Assembly: GCA_946558695.1 (NCBI GenBank)
Contig: CAMNTQ010000012.1
Span: 1 to 64,000, forward strand
Direction: 5' to 3'
Length of the DNA stretch: 64,000 nucleotides
Origin: an uncultured Lachnospiraceae bacterium
GTDB taxonomy: Bacteria; Bacillota; Clostridia; Lachnospirales; Lachnospiraceae
The number at the start of each line of letters is the position of its first letter. Positions within the stretch are counted from its first letter, which is position 1. Under the pieces are notes generated by a model. It was not told the DNA's origin. It saw only the letters and a list, made by a program, of their open reading frames with translations, and ran no database searches. Below are positions 43,135 to 51,868 of this stretch, piece after piece. The translations under genes and the position numbers were made by a program.

Positions 43135-43869
43135 CTATTCTTTCTCATTCCCAGTCGGGAAAACCTTACCGCCGCAGGCGCTGTTCGTACAGGACGCACA
43201 GCCCTCGCCGCATCCGACCGTCTCTACTACCTTCTTGCCCTTCTTCTTCGCATTGTTCTTCATTTTATTCTGAAGAGCCGTAAGTCCCGCAAGTACGAGG
43301 AAAGCTCCCGGCGCAAGGATGAAGATCGTCACCGGGACATATCCCGCCTGACCGGTAGAGGCATCTGCCAGAGGCAGAAGCTGGAATCCAAAGATCTTGC
43401 CGGAACCGATTACCTCACGGACGATACCGATCGCCGTAAGACCTACCGTAAATCCAAGTCCCATACCGATACCATCGAAAATGGACGGCATCGGAGGATT
43501 TTTAGAAGCGTAGCTCTCCGCGCGGCCAAGGATGATACAGTTAACAACGATCAGCGGAATATAGATTCCAAGAGATGCATAGAGACTCGGCACAAAGCCT
43601 TCCATCAAAAACTGCACCATAGTTACAAAAGACGCCACTACTACGATAAACGCCGGGATTCTGAGCGAATCCGGAATAATCTTACGCAGCAGGGAAATCA
43701 TCAAGTTTGACAGCACAAGCACGGCTGTCGTCGAAAGTCCCATACCAAGGCCGTTGATGGCAGACGTCGTTACCGCTAAGGTAGGACACATACCAAGCAT
43801 CAGCACGAAGGTAGGATTTTCTTTAATAATACCGTTATACAAACGTTCTGTATATTGATTCATCTTCAC
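43135..43869 (-). CDS. rnfE: Rnf complex subunit RnfE with a cysteine-rich tail
   Basis: A 244-residue membrane protein related to NqrD: NGIIKENPTFVLMLGMCPTL and VNCIILGRAESYASKN carry the two cluster cysteines. The C-terminus after the last helix has an extra KKKGKKVVETVGCGEGCASC tail with a spaced set of four cysteines (CxxxCxxCxxxxC) that E. coli RnfE lacks. The tail could bind a metal or cluster. Gene lies between rnfG and rnfA. Confidence 0.95.
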   Translation of the reverse strand: MKMNQYTERLYNGIIKENPTFVLMLGMCPTLAVTTSAINGLGMGLSTTAVLVLSNLMISLLRKIIPDSLRIPAFIVVVASFVTMVQFLMEGFVPSLYASLGIYIPLIVVNCIILGRAESYASKNPPMPSIFDGIGMGLGFTVGLTAIGIVREVIGSGKIFGFQLLPLADASTGQAGYVPVTIFILAPGAFLVLAGLTALQNKMKNNAKKKGKKVVETVGCGEGCASCTNSACGGKVFPTGNEKE

Positions 43870-43875
43870 TACCTC

Positions 43876-44454
43876 CTAAAACGCATTCTGGAAATAACCA
43901 AGCGCTGCGTTCACAGCTCCGGTCATCGCCCTAGATGTAATGGTTGCTCCGCTTAAAGCGTCGATGGGCTCTCCGTCCCCGCCGTCCTTGGACACATAGA
44001 ACTTCTCCGTCTGCTTGCCCTGATACTGTCCGTAAAAGGCAGGTTCCGTCGCCCTCATACCTAACCCGGCGGTCTCGCTGATAGAAAGGATGGACACGCC
44101 GTTTACTGTGCCGTCAGCCTTAATTCCGACCGTCACCTGTATATCGCCGCCGTAGCCTTCTTTATCTGTCGTCGTGATGACATAGCCGTCTTCTCCAACC
44201 TTACATACTTCATCGATCGTCGCACCTATGCCAAGCGTCTTAATCACCTCGTCGGCAACCTTCGTATCCACGTCAATCTGTTCAAAGGAATTCAAGTCCG
44301 CTTCCGGAAATACCGCCTGCCACGCTTCTTTCTTTGCCGCGTCCTGTGCCTGTGCGATCGGATCTTTCGTGATCTCATACACAAGCCCGAGCGCCAGCCC
44401 TGCGATCAGCGTGATAATTGTAAGAACCATTGTATTTTTCATTGTTTTACTCAT
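43876..44454 (-). CDS. rnfG: Rnf complex subunit RnfG (FMN-bearing)
   Basis: A 192-residue protein with one N-terminal membrane helix and an outer FMN-binding domain. The flavinylation motif is DALSGATITS near residue 170, where FMN is joined to a Thr by ApbE; VSILSISETAGLGMRA is the second conserved segment. The start overlaps the rnfD stop (TAATG). A predicted covalent flavin carrier between the other subunits. Confidence 0.95.
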   Translation of the reverse strand: MSKTMKNTMVLTIITLIAGLALGLVYEITKDPIAQAQDAAKKEAWQAVFPEADLNSFEQIDVDTKVADEVIKTLGIGATIDEVCKVGEDGYVITTTDKEGYGGDIQVTVGIKADGTVNGVSILSISETAGLGMRATEPAFYGQYQGKQTEKFYVSKDGGDGEPIDALSGATITSRAMTGAVNAALGYFQNAF

Positions 44455-45404
44455 TATTTCTCTCCTCCTTTACCAAATGGTTTTGGAAGAGTAACCTTCT
44501 CGATCAGCGGAACTAAAAGGTTACTGATAATAATCGCATAGGACACGCCTTCTGCCGAACCTCCAAAGAGCCGGAACAGTCCGGTCAGGATACCAAGGAG
44601 CGCTCCGTATACATACTGGCCTTTCTTCGTAATCGGAGAAGTTACATAATCCGTCGCCATGAACCATGCTCCAAGCATCAGGCCGCCTCCGCACAGATGA
44701 GACGTAATATACTGCGGATCAAAGAGACCGACATCTGATTTTGTAAACTGGCCGAAGATACCCACAAAGACCGCAAACGTAACAATGTATGTACCCGGTA
44801 TGCGAAGATCAATGATCCCCATCAGGATCAAAAAGATTGCTCCGATAATGATTGCGATAACGCTTGTCTCGCCGATTGTTCCCGAAATACGGCCGATCAG
44901 CATATTCATGGAGTCAACCGCCTGCCCGTCCTTGAGCATCGCAAGTGGAGTCGGCCCCGATACTCCGTCATAGATAAATGTAGTCATCTGACCTGTAAAG
45001 GAGATCAGAAGAAAACATCTGGCTCCAAGAGCCGGGTTCATAAAGTTCTGTCCCAAACCTCCGAAAAGCTGCTTAACAACTAAGATACCAAACACACTTC
45101 CCAAAGCGCCCATCCAGTACGGAGCCGTAGGCGGCATATTAAGCCCCAAGAGCAGTCCTGTGACAACCGCACTGAAATCATTGACCGTAATCTTTTTATG
45201 CATTAATTTTTCATATATGTACTCTGTAAGAACGGCAGCCAGAGTTGTCGTAACCAACATCCCCAGAGCCGGCAGTCCAAAATTCCATACGCCGAATGCC
45301 GCTGCCGGCAAAAGCGCGATGGTAACCATAAGCATGATATTGCTTGAGGTAACTTTGGAACGTATATGTGGTGAAGATGACATCTTCAATTTGTTCTCAC
45401 TCAC
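44454..45404 (-). CDS. rnfD: Rnf complex subunit RnfD
   Basis: A 316-residue membrane protein, NqrB-related, with about nine helices. DGVSGPTPLAML is its flavinylation site (FMN on Thr); FGGLGQNFMNPALGARCFLL is a family motif. It forms the ion-conducting part of the complex together with RnfA/E. Located between rnfC and rnfG. Confidence 0.95.
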   Translation of the reverse strand: MSENKLKMSSSPHIRSKVTSSNIMLMVTIALLPAAAFGVWNFGLPALGMLVTTTLAAVLTEYIYEKLMHKKITVNDFSAVVTGLLLGLNMPPTAPYWMGALGSVFGILVVKQLFGGLGQNFMNPALGARCFLLISFTGQMTTFIYDGVSGPTPLAMLKDGQAVDSMNMLIGRISGTIGETSVIAIIIGAIFLILMGIIDLRIPGTYIVTFAVFVGIFGQFTKSDVGLFDPQYITSHLCGGGLMLGAWFMATDYVTSPITKKGQYVYGALLGILTGLFRLFGGSAEGVSYAIIISNLLVPLIEKVTLPKPFGKGGEK

Positions 45405-45430
45405 GTTAATTCACCTCTTCCTCTCTTTCC

Positions 45431-46750
45431 TTATTTCTTCCTTCGATTGGCAAGGGCGATCTTTCTCATAGAACCAATCGCCTGCTTCAGCTGCCGCTTC
45501 GCCGGACATACAAAACTGCAGGAGCCGCACTCCATACATTCTAAGCCCTCATGGGCGGTAAACTTCTCCTCATCGTGATGCTCGGCATAATCCGCAAGCC
45601 TTGACGGGATCAGACGGCTCGGACAGGCATCCACGCACCGGCCGCAGTTGATGCACGCCGTAGGTTCATTGGCCGCAACCTCGTCCTTCGTAAGACAAAG
45701 GATAGAAGAAGAAGTCTTCGTAACAGGAACGTCAAGCGTATACATGGAAAATCCCATCATAGGACCTCCCGAAATCATCTTCTCCGGCTCCGTCTTAAAG
45801 CCGCCTGCTGCTTCCACAATCTCTGCCTGATTCATGCCGAAGGGAACAAGGAAATTCCCCGGCGATTTAACGGCATCTCCGCTCACCGTAACGACACGCT
45901 CAATGGAAGGCTTCCCTTCCGCTACCGCACGGTAAATATTGATCATCGTCTCAACGTTGTCCACAACGCACCCTGCATCTGCCGGAAGCATGGAAGAATT
46001 GATCGCTCTGCCTGTCGTCGCGTAAATAAGCTGACGCTCGCCGCCCTGCGGGTACTTCGTCTTAAGAGCCATAACCTCCATACGCGGCTCATCCTTCGTA
46101 AGATCTCTCAATTTGGCAATACAATCCGGCTTATTATCCTCAACGCCAAAGATTCCCTTCGCATTATCAAAAAGCTTCAGGACAATCCTCATACCGCCCA
46201 CAAGCTTTTCCGGCGTCTCCATCATTCTTCTATAATCAGCCGTTATATACGGTTCACACTCTGCACAGTTGGCAATGATATATTCAATCTTATCCGGCTC
46301 CTTCGGAGAAAGCTTAACCTTCGTCGGGAAACCTGCGCCGCCCATTCCGACTACGCCTGCTTCGCCGATCGCGCCAAGAATCTCTTCCTTCGTAAGCTCG
46401 TCGAGCGGTTTCACTTCTTTGTACTCGACTTCCTCATACTCCCCGTCATTCTCCACCACAATACTATTCACCGTAGCGCCTGTCGGATTCATATGAGGTT
46501 CAATTGCCTTCACGGTTCCGGACACGGAAGCATAGACCGGTGCGGACACAAATCCTCCGGCTTCTGCGATCTTCTGTCCCTTAAGCACACGTTCGCCGAC
46601 TTCTACGATCGGACTGGCAGGCGCACCGATATGCTGGGAAACAAGATAAACCAGATTACCCTGCGGTTTCAATTCGACAATCGCCTTATCTTTCGCCAGG
46701 CTCTTGCCGTCATCCGGGTGGATACCACCCTTAAACGTTAACAATGCCAT
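45431..46750 (-). CDS. rnfC: Rnf complex subunit RnfC (NADH-binding)
   Basis: A 439-residue peripheral protein. The NAD-binding/FMN region carries GVVGMGGAGFPTKVKLSP near residue 130, followed by a SLBB-like domain and two ferredoxin motifs: CINCGRCVDACPSRLIP and CMECGSCSFVCPAKR. It reduces NAD+ with electrons from ferredoxin while the complex exports Na+ or H+. First gene of the operon. The preceding gap 46751-46881 is AT-rich and should hold the promoter; I found no pair of boxes good enough to call. Confidence 0.96.
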   Translation of the reverse strand: MALLTFKGGIHPDDGKSLAKDKAIVELKPQGNLVYLVSQHIGAPASPIVEVGERVLKGQKIAEAGGFVSAPVYASVSGTVKAIEPHMNPTGATVNSIVVENDGEYEEVEYKEVKPLDELTKEEILGAIGEAGVVGMGGAGFPTKVKLSPKEPDKIEYIIANCAECEPYITADYRRMMETPEKLVGGMRIVLKLFDNAKGIFGVEDNKPDCIAKLRDLTKDEPRMEVMALKTKYPQGGERQLIYATTGRAINSSMLPADAGCVVDNVETMINIYRAVAEGKPSIERVVTVSGDAVKSPGNFLVPFGMNQAEIVEAAGGFKTEPEKMISGGPMMGFSMYTLDVPVTKTSSSILCLTKDEVAANEPTACINCGRCVDACPSRLIPSRLADYAEHHDEEKFTAHEGLECMECGSCSFVCPAKRQLKQAIGSMRKIALANRRKK

Positions 46751-46877
46751 CCCTTTTTTCCTTCCTTCCTTTAATTAAACTCATAATATACTATACAAGA
46801 AAATGCCCCATTTTTCTAGTAAATACAGACAATTCTTTGTATATTTCCGCAAACATCTTGTTGAAATTTTAACACAT

Positions 46878-46906
46878 AAAAGATAGAGACCTCACCGGCC
46901 TCTATC
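46878..46906 (-). terminator. Terminator of the S1-protein gene
   Basis: On the minus strand GATAGAGGCC pairs with GGTCTCTATC (one G-U), five-base loop, followed by TTTTATG. It is 36 nt after the stop codon at 46942. Confidence 0.7.
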
Positions 46907-46941
46907 GTCTCATCCTATTACATATTAAACTGGCATCCGTA

Positions 46942-48045
46942 TTATTCTTCAGCCGCTTCAACATCTTCCACACTTTCTGCCCCGGCCGGCTCAGCAGCCT
47001 CCAAGACTTTCATACTTAAGCTGATCTTTCTGTCAGCCTCATTCAGATCTACGATCCTTGCAGTAATGACCTGACCTACGGACAATACGTCTGACGGCTT
47101 ATCAACATGCGCTTTCGAAATCTGGGAGACATGAAGCAGCGCGTCCACACCCGGCGCCAGTTCCACAAATGCGCCAAAATCCGTCATTCTTGCCACTTTG
47201 CCTTCTACCACAGTACCAACCGCATAATTCTCAGACGCGTTCGCCCACGGATTTGTCTCAGGGAACTTCAGACTTAACGCAACCTTCGTCTCATTAATAT
47301 CTTTGATCAGGACTCTCAGACTCTCTCCTACCTTAAATACCTTCTTCGGATTCTCAACACGTCCCCACGACATCTCGGAGATATGAAGGAGTCCGTCCAC
47401 TCCGCCGAGATCTACAAACGCACCGAAATCCGTTACATTTTTAACAGTTCCCTCTATTGTATCGCCGACCTGAAGCTTTTCAAACAACTCTTTCTGCTTC
47501 TGCGCCCTGTCAGCCACAAGAATCTGCCTTCTGTCGCCGATGATACGGTTCCTTCTCGGATTAAACTCGCTGATCACAAACTCAATCTCCTGATCCTGAT
47601 ACTTGCTCAGATCCTTTTCATAGCTGTCGGAAACAAGACTTGCAGGGATAAATACTCTGGCTTCATCGATCACAACACTCAAGCCGCCCCCGAGAATCTG
47701 GGCAACCGGCGCTCTTAATACTTCGTGATTCTCATAAGCTTCCTTCAGCCTCTCGTTACCCTTCTCTGCTACAAGCCTCTTATAAGTTAACAGCACCTGA
47801 CCTTCTCCGTCATTTACTTTTAAGACTTTTACAGTTAACGGATCGCCGACGGAAACCATCGTTGTCAAATCTGCGCCCGCGTCATTCGTATACTCGCTTC
47901 TCATGATGATACCGTCTGCCTTGTAGCCTATATTCAAGATGATTTCATCCGGTTTAACATCGATGACAGTACCATCTACAACCTCTCCGTTTCTAATAGT
48001 CTTAAAAGATTCGTCTAACATTTGTTCAAAAGTTAATTCTGACAT
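46942..48045 (-). CDS. S1 RNA-binding domain protein (RpsA-like)
   Basis: About 367 residues with four S1 domains: GEVVDGTVIDVKPDEIILNI, one around 100-165, GDTIEGTVKNVTDFGAFVDL and GTVVEGKVARMTDFGAFVEL. The acidic end (VEDVEAAEE) is common in clostridial homologues. Start at ATG 48045 (MSELTFEQML), nine nt after GAGGAGG and overlapping the ispH gene by 20 nt. In many Clostridia IspH and S1 are fused; here they are two overlapping genes. Role: translation initiation or RNA stability. Confidence 0.9.
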   Translation of the reverse strand: MSELTFEQMLDESFKTIRNGEVVDGTVIDVKPDEIILNIGYKADGIIMRSEYTNDAGADLTTMVSVGDPLTVKVLKVNDGEGQVLLTYKRLVAEKGNERLKEAYENHEVLRAPVAQILGGGLSVVIDEARVFIPASLVSDSYEKDLSKYQDQEIEFVISEFNPRRNRIIGDRRQILVADRAQKQKELFEKLQVGDTIEGTVKNVTDFGAFVDLGGVDGLLHISEMSWGRVENPKKVFKVGESLRVLIKDINETKVALSLKFPETNPWANASENYAVGTVVEGKVARMTDFGAFVELAPGVDALLHVSQISKAHVDKPSDVLSVGQVITARIVDLNEADRKISLSMKVLEAAEPAGAESVEDVEAAEE

Positions 48046-48883
48046 AATTTTGAACCTCCTCAATTATTTTGTTGGGCGTGGATGCCCCTGCTGTGATACC
48101 TACTGATTCCACGGACCTTAATTGATTCACATTCAAATCGCCAAGTGTCTGTATGTAGTACGTATTCTCACATGCATTGCTGCATATTTCAAATAACTTC
48201 TGGGTGTTGGAACTTTTCTTGTCACCAATGACAATCATAGCCCCTGCCCTTGAAGCAATGCCGCTGGCTTCCTCTTGCCGCTCCTTCGTGGCATTACAAA
48301 TCGTATTTAAAACAATTATATCATACCCCTTTTTTGTGATAATTTCAACTAATTCTTGAAATTTATTGTAATTAAATGTCGTCTGCGATACGACGCAGAC
48401 CTTCCGGCTCTTATTTTCCAGTGTAAATTCCGCTGCTTCCTCTGTATTCTGAATCACATCCACCGAACCCGCCGCCCATCCGCGGATGCCCATAACTTCG
48501 GGGTGAGAGCCGTTTCCGATAATGATGATATGGGATCCTTTCTCGCTCTCCTCCTTCACGACACGGTGAATTTTTTTTACAAACGGGCAGGTCGCATCCA
48601 CATAATGGATTCCTTTATCATCAAGAAGACGGCACACCGATTCCGGCACGCCATGGGAACGTATAATAACCGTCCCTTCTGTCAGATTCCCTAATTCTTC
48701 CAGAGAATTTAAAACCGTTACCCCTTGTTCCTTGAGATCCCGAATGACCTCGTCATTGTGAATGATCGGGCCGTAAGTATAGATTTTACCGTCCTTGTTC
48801 TTTTTGACTTCCTGATAGACCGTCTCGACAGCCCGCTTCACTCCAAAACAAAAACCCGCCGTCTTCGCCAGTTCAACCTGCAC
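48026..48883 (-). CDS. ispH: 4-hydroxy-3-methylbut-2-enyl diphosphate reductase
   Basis: A 285-residue enzyme, last step of the MEP isoprenoid pathway: reduction of HMBPP to IPP and DMAPP. The three cluster cysteines are in TAGFCFGVKRAV, DATCPFVKKIH and NTICNATKERQ; RSHGVPE and GNGSHPEVMGI supply substrate-binding histidines. Start is GTG 48883 with GAGGAGG eight nt upstream; the frame is open to 48949 without a ribosome site. Twenty-five nt downstream of cmk. Confidence 0.94.
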   Translation of the reverse strand: MQVELAKTAGFCFGVKRAVETVYQEVKKNKDGKIYTYGPIIHNDEVIRDLKEQGVTVLNSLEELGNLTEGTVIIRSHGVPESVCRLLDDKGIHYVDATCPFVKKIHRVVKEESEKGSHIIIIGNGSHPEVMGIRGWAAGSVDVIQNTEEAAEFTLENKSRKVCVVSQTTFNYNKFQELVEIITKKGYDIIVLNTICNATKERQEEASGIASRAGAMIVIGDKKSSNTQKLFEICSNACENTYYIQTLGDLNVNQLRSVESVGITAGASTPNKIIEEVQNYVRINF

Positions 48884-48908
48884 GTAAGATACCTCCTCGT
48901 TTTTCAGA

Positions 48909-49565
48909 TTATCTGCACAGCGCCGTGATAGCCGCCGCGACCTCTTCAATCGTCATATGGGAGCTGTCTATCAGCACCGCATCCTCCGCCTGCTTGAGAG
49001 GAGCCGTCTCGCGTGTCATATCCCGCTCGTCCCTCTCTGCGATATCCTTCGCGATCTCATCAAGGCTGCAGGCAATCCCTTTCTCCGTCAGTTCATCATA
49101 GCGGCGCTTCGCCCGCGTCTCTACACTGGCCGTAAGATACACCTTCACGTCTGCCTCCGGCAACACGCATGTCCCGATATCCCTGCCGTCCATGATCACA
49201 TCCTGTTCTCTCGCAAGCCCCTGCTGCAGCTCTAAAAGCTTTTTGCGCACTTCTGGAACCGGCGAACTTTTCGACGCCATATTCCCGACTTCCTCGTCCC
49301 TGAGCCGGGAAGTGATATTCTGTCCGTTCAGATATACCTGCTGGACTCCGTCTTCATACCGGATCGTAACCTGTGCGTCTTCACAGGCTTCTATGATCTT
49401 ATCCGTCTCCTCCGCCCGAATCCCTTTGTCAAGAAAATGTATGGCAAGCCCCCTGTACATGGCTCCTGTATCTACATAAATATAACCTTTCTCTTTTGCA
49501 ACCAGCTTCGCAATCGTGCTTTTCCCGGCTCCTGCCGGTCCGTCAATCGCTACGTTATATCCCAT
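48909..49565 (-). CDS. cmk: (d)CMP kinase
   Basis: A 218-residue kinase with Walker A GPAGAGKSTIAK at the N-terminus, YVDTGAMYRGLAIHFLD, and VIMDGRDIGTCVLPEADVKV, all family marks. It makes CDP and dCDP. cmk-ispH-S1 is a conserved clostridial order. It follows the YhiN-like gene by 17 nt. Confidence 0.96.
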   Translation of the reverse strand: MGYNVAIDGPAGAGKSTIAKLVAKEKGYIYVDTGAMYRGLAIHFLDKGIRAEETDKIIEACEDAQVTIRYEDGVQQVYLNGQNITSRLRDEEVGNMASKSSPVPEVRKKLLELQQGLAREQDVIMDGRDIGTCVLPEADVKVYLTASVETRAKRRYDELTEKGIACSLDEIAKDIAERDERDMTRETAPLKQAEDAVLIDSSHMTIEEVAAAITALCR

Positions 49566-49582
49566 CTTTCATACCTCCGTTT

Positions 49583-50812
49583 TTACTCAATACTTTTTCC
49601 GGCCGCATATCCGGTTGACCACGCAATCTGCAGGTTAAACCCGCCCGTCAGCGCGTCAAGGTCAAGCACCTCGCCCGCAAAATAAATTCCTTTTATCCGT
49701 TTGGACTCCATCGTCTTCGGGTTGATCTCTTTTGTACTGATCCCTCCTTTTGTGACGATCGCCTCGTCATAACCTCTGAGCTTTGTAAGCGTCACTTTCA
49801 GATGTTTGATCAGATGAGCAAATGCATTCCTCTCTTCTCTGGAGATCACATGCACCTTCTTCTCCGGCGGAATCCCGCTTAATTTTATCATAACCGGAAC
49901 CAGTTTTGCAGGGAATAATCTTCCAACCGCATTTTTAAACTGCCGGTTCTGGTTTTCTTCAAAATCCCTGAGAATCCTTCTATGAAGCGCCTCCTCATCG
50001 AGCGCCGGTTTCAGGTCAATCTCCAGCGTCAGAGATTTTTCCATAAGTTTCCTTCCCACACGGCTGCTGGCACTGATCAGCAGAGGGCCGCTGACGCCAT
50101 AGTGGGTAAACAGCATCTCCCCGAACTCCTGATAAAGCTTCTTCCTCCCGTCTCTGATGGTTGCCTCCACATTTCTGAGAGACAGCCCCTGAAGCTCAGA
50201 TACCCAAGGTTCCTTCGTCTCAACCGGAACTAAGGATGGAATACAAGGCTTTATTGTATGCCCCATATCTTCGGCAAACCGGTAACCGTCCCCCGTGGAC
50301 CCGGTCGATTTGTAGGAAAGCCCTCCCGTCGCCACGATGCAGCAGTCGCCTTCTTCTTCCTTTCCATCCGTAAAAATGAGCTTCTCAAATCTTTCGCCGC
50401 TCACTTTTATATCTTTCACTTCCGCATGCAGCTTCACCTTCACATGCAGCCTCTTAAGCTCCTTTTCAAGCCCCTTTATAACGTCCGAGGAATGATCCGA
50501 GTCCGGAAATACCCTTCCTCCCCGCTCTGTCTTCGTCGCGACGCCCGCCTTTTCAAAAAAATCTATCACATCCTGATTCGTATAATGATAAAAACTGCTG
50601 TATAAAAATCTCGGATTGCTCACAACCGATGCAAAGAGCGTATCCATATCACAGGCATTGGTAAGATTGCATCTGCCTTTCCCTGTAATAAACAGCTTCT
50701 TTCCAAGCTTTTCATTCTTCTCATATAGAAACACTTCATTTCCGTTTTCCGCCGCCGCGATGGCCGCAAACATGCCTGCAGCTCCGCCGCCTATCACTAA
50801 AACCTTACTCAT
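49583..50812 (-). CDS. HI0933/YhiN-family FAD-dependent oxidoreductase
   Basis: A 409-residue flavoprotein. The N-terminal dinucleotide-binding motif is VLVIGGGAAGMFAAIAAAEN, and GKKLFITGKGRCNLTN is typical of the HI0933/YhiN family; the C-terminal GIYFAGEVLDLDALTGGFNL closes the FAD site. The substrate is not established. Overlaps the upstream RpiR-type regulator gene by 8 nt. Length is normal. Confidence 0.93.
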   Translation of the reverse strand: MSKVLVIGGGAAGMFAAIAAAENGNEVFLYEKNEKLGKKLFITGKGRCNLTNACDMDTLFASVVSNPRFLYSSFYHYTNQDVIDFFEKAGVATKTERGGRVFPDSDHSSDVIKGLEKELKRLHVKVKLHAEVKDIKVSGERFEKLIFTDGKEEEGDCCIVATGGLSYKSTGSTGDGYRFAEDMGHTIKPCIPSLVPVETKEPWVSELQGLSLRNVEATIRDGRKKLYQEFGEMLFTHYGVSGPLLISASSRVGRKLMEKSLTLEIDLKPALDEEALHRRILRDFEENQNRQFKNAVGRLFPAKLVPVMIKLSGIPPEKKVHVISREERNAFAHLIKHLKVTLTKLRGYDEAIVTKGGISTKEINPKTMESKRIKGIYFAGEVLDLDALTGGFNLQIAWSTGYAAGKSIE

Positions 50813-51737
50813 CCGTCTCTTCTCCGATTTCCAAAGGTTTTGAAAGCTCCACCTTATCCCCCAGCATATTCAGCTCATCCTTGCTGTACACCTGATACTC
50901 GTCCCAAATATCCTCCAGCGTCTCAAGAGTCTTAATCACCTCATCCTGCTTTTTCATGCAGAGCGCCACTACAAGCGCATTGATCACGCTGAGAGGAGCC
51001 ACAAGAGAATCTACGATCGAAGCCATATCGCTCCTCGCGATCAGATTGCAGGAGGAATAAAGCGTCATAGGTGAATGGATACTGTCTGTAAGAGTAATCA
51101 CCTTGGCCTTTCGGTTACTGCAAAACTCCAGAGCCTTTAAGGTACGCATAGAATATCTCGGAAAGCTGATGCCGATGATCACATCCCTCTCATCCACCCG
51201 GATCAGCTGTTCAAAAATCTCACTGGAACTGTTCGTATTCACCAGAATCACATTTTCACAGATCGGATTCAAGTAAAAAGCCAAGAAACTTGCCAGCGGC
51301 GCACAGCTCCTGATTCCGATCACATAGACCTTCCTCGCTGCAAGGATCGTCTCTACCGCCAGTTCAAAAATCTCATGGTCCATAGCTCCCAGAGTCATCT
51401 TGATCTTATCAATATCCGACTGGAGCACGGTCGCAAGAATCTCGCCCTGACTGATCCGCCCATAAGTAACCTCCATTCGCTGAATGGAATTCAGTTTCAT
51501 GCGCACAAGCTCTCCAAGAGCCTTCTGGAAGCCCGGATATCCGTCATATCCAAGCGCCATGGCAAATCTCACCACCGTGGACTCGCTGACACCAACCTCT
51601 TCACCCATCCTGGCCGCCGTCAAAAAAGCAGCCTTGTCATAGTCATTCCGTATGAAATCAGCAAGCTTTTTCTGCCCTTTGCTGAACCGGCTGTAGCCCT
51701 CCTCAAGTTTCCGCTGTAAATCGTCGTTTTTCCCCAT
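50805..51737 (-). CDS. MurR/RpiR-family transcriptional regulator
   Basis: About 310 residues: an N-terminal helix-turn-helix (KKLADFIRNDYDKAAFLTAA…VGVSESTVVRFAMALGYDGY) and a C-terminal SIS domain (VYVIGIRSCAPLASFLAFYL), which usually binds phosphosugars. Start set at ATG 51737 (MGKNDDLQRK); the frame is open ten codons further. It overlaps the flavoprotein gene and precedes cmk; regulated genes unknown. A terminator separates it from the decarboxylase operon. Confidence 0.88.
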   Translation of the reverse strand: MGKNDDLQRKLEEGYSRFSKGQKKLADFIRNDYDKAAFLTAARMGEEVGVSESTVVRFAMALGYDGYPGFQKALGELVRMKLNSIQRMEVTYGRISQGEILATVLQSDIDKIKMTLGAMDHEIFELAVETILAARKVYVIGIRSCAPLASFLAFYLNPICENVILVNTNSSSEIFEQLIRVDERDVIIGISFPRYSMRTLKALEFCSNRKAKVITLTDSIHSPMTLYSSCNLIARSDMASIVDSLVAPLSVINALVVALCMKKQDEVIKTLETLEDIWDEYQVYSKDELNMLGDKVELSKPLEIGEETDE

Positions 51738-51813
51738 AGTACAATCCGTCCTTCTAAAGTTCCGCATCTAATTATTATAACCGAGAGTCGCCCAACATTC
51801 AACAAATATCGGG

Positions 51814-51857
51814 AAAAAATCCCGGAACACAAGATACATCCTGCATTCCGGGATTTT
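51814..51857 (-). terminator. Terminator of the decarboxylase operon
   Basis: On the minus strand AATCCCGGAA pairs perfectly with TTCCGGGATT (arms 51846-51855 and 51817-51826), loop about 19 nt, followed by TTTT. It begins about 12 nt after the OadA stop codon. Confidence 0.75.
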
Positions 51858-51868
51858 CATTCTGCACT

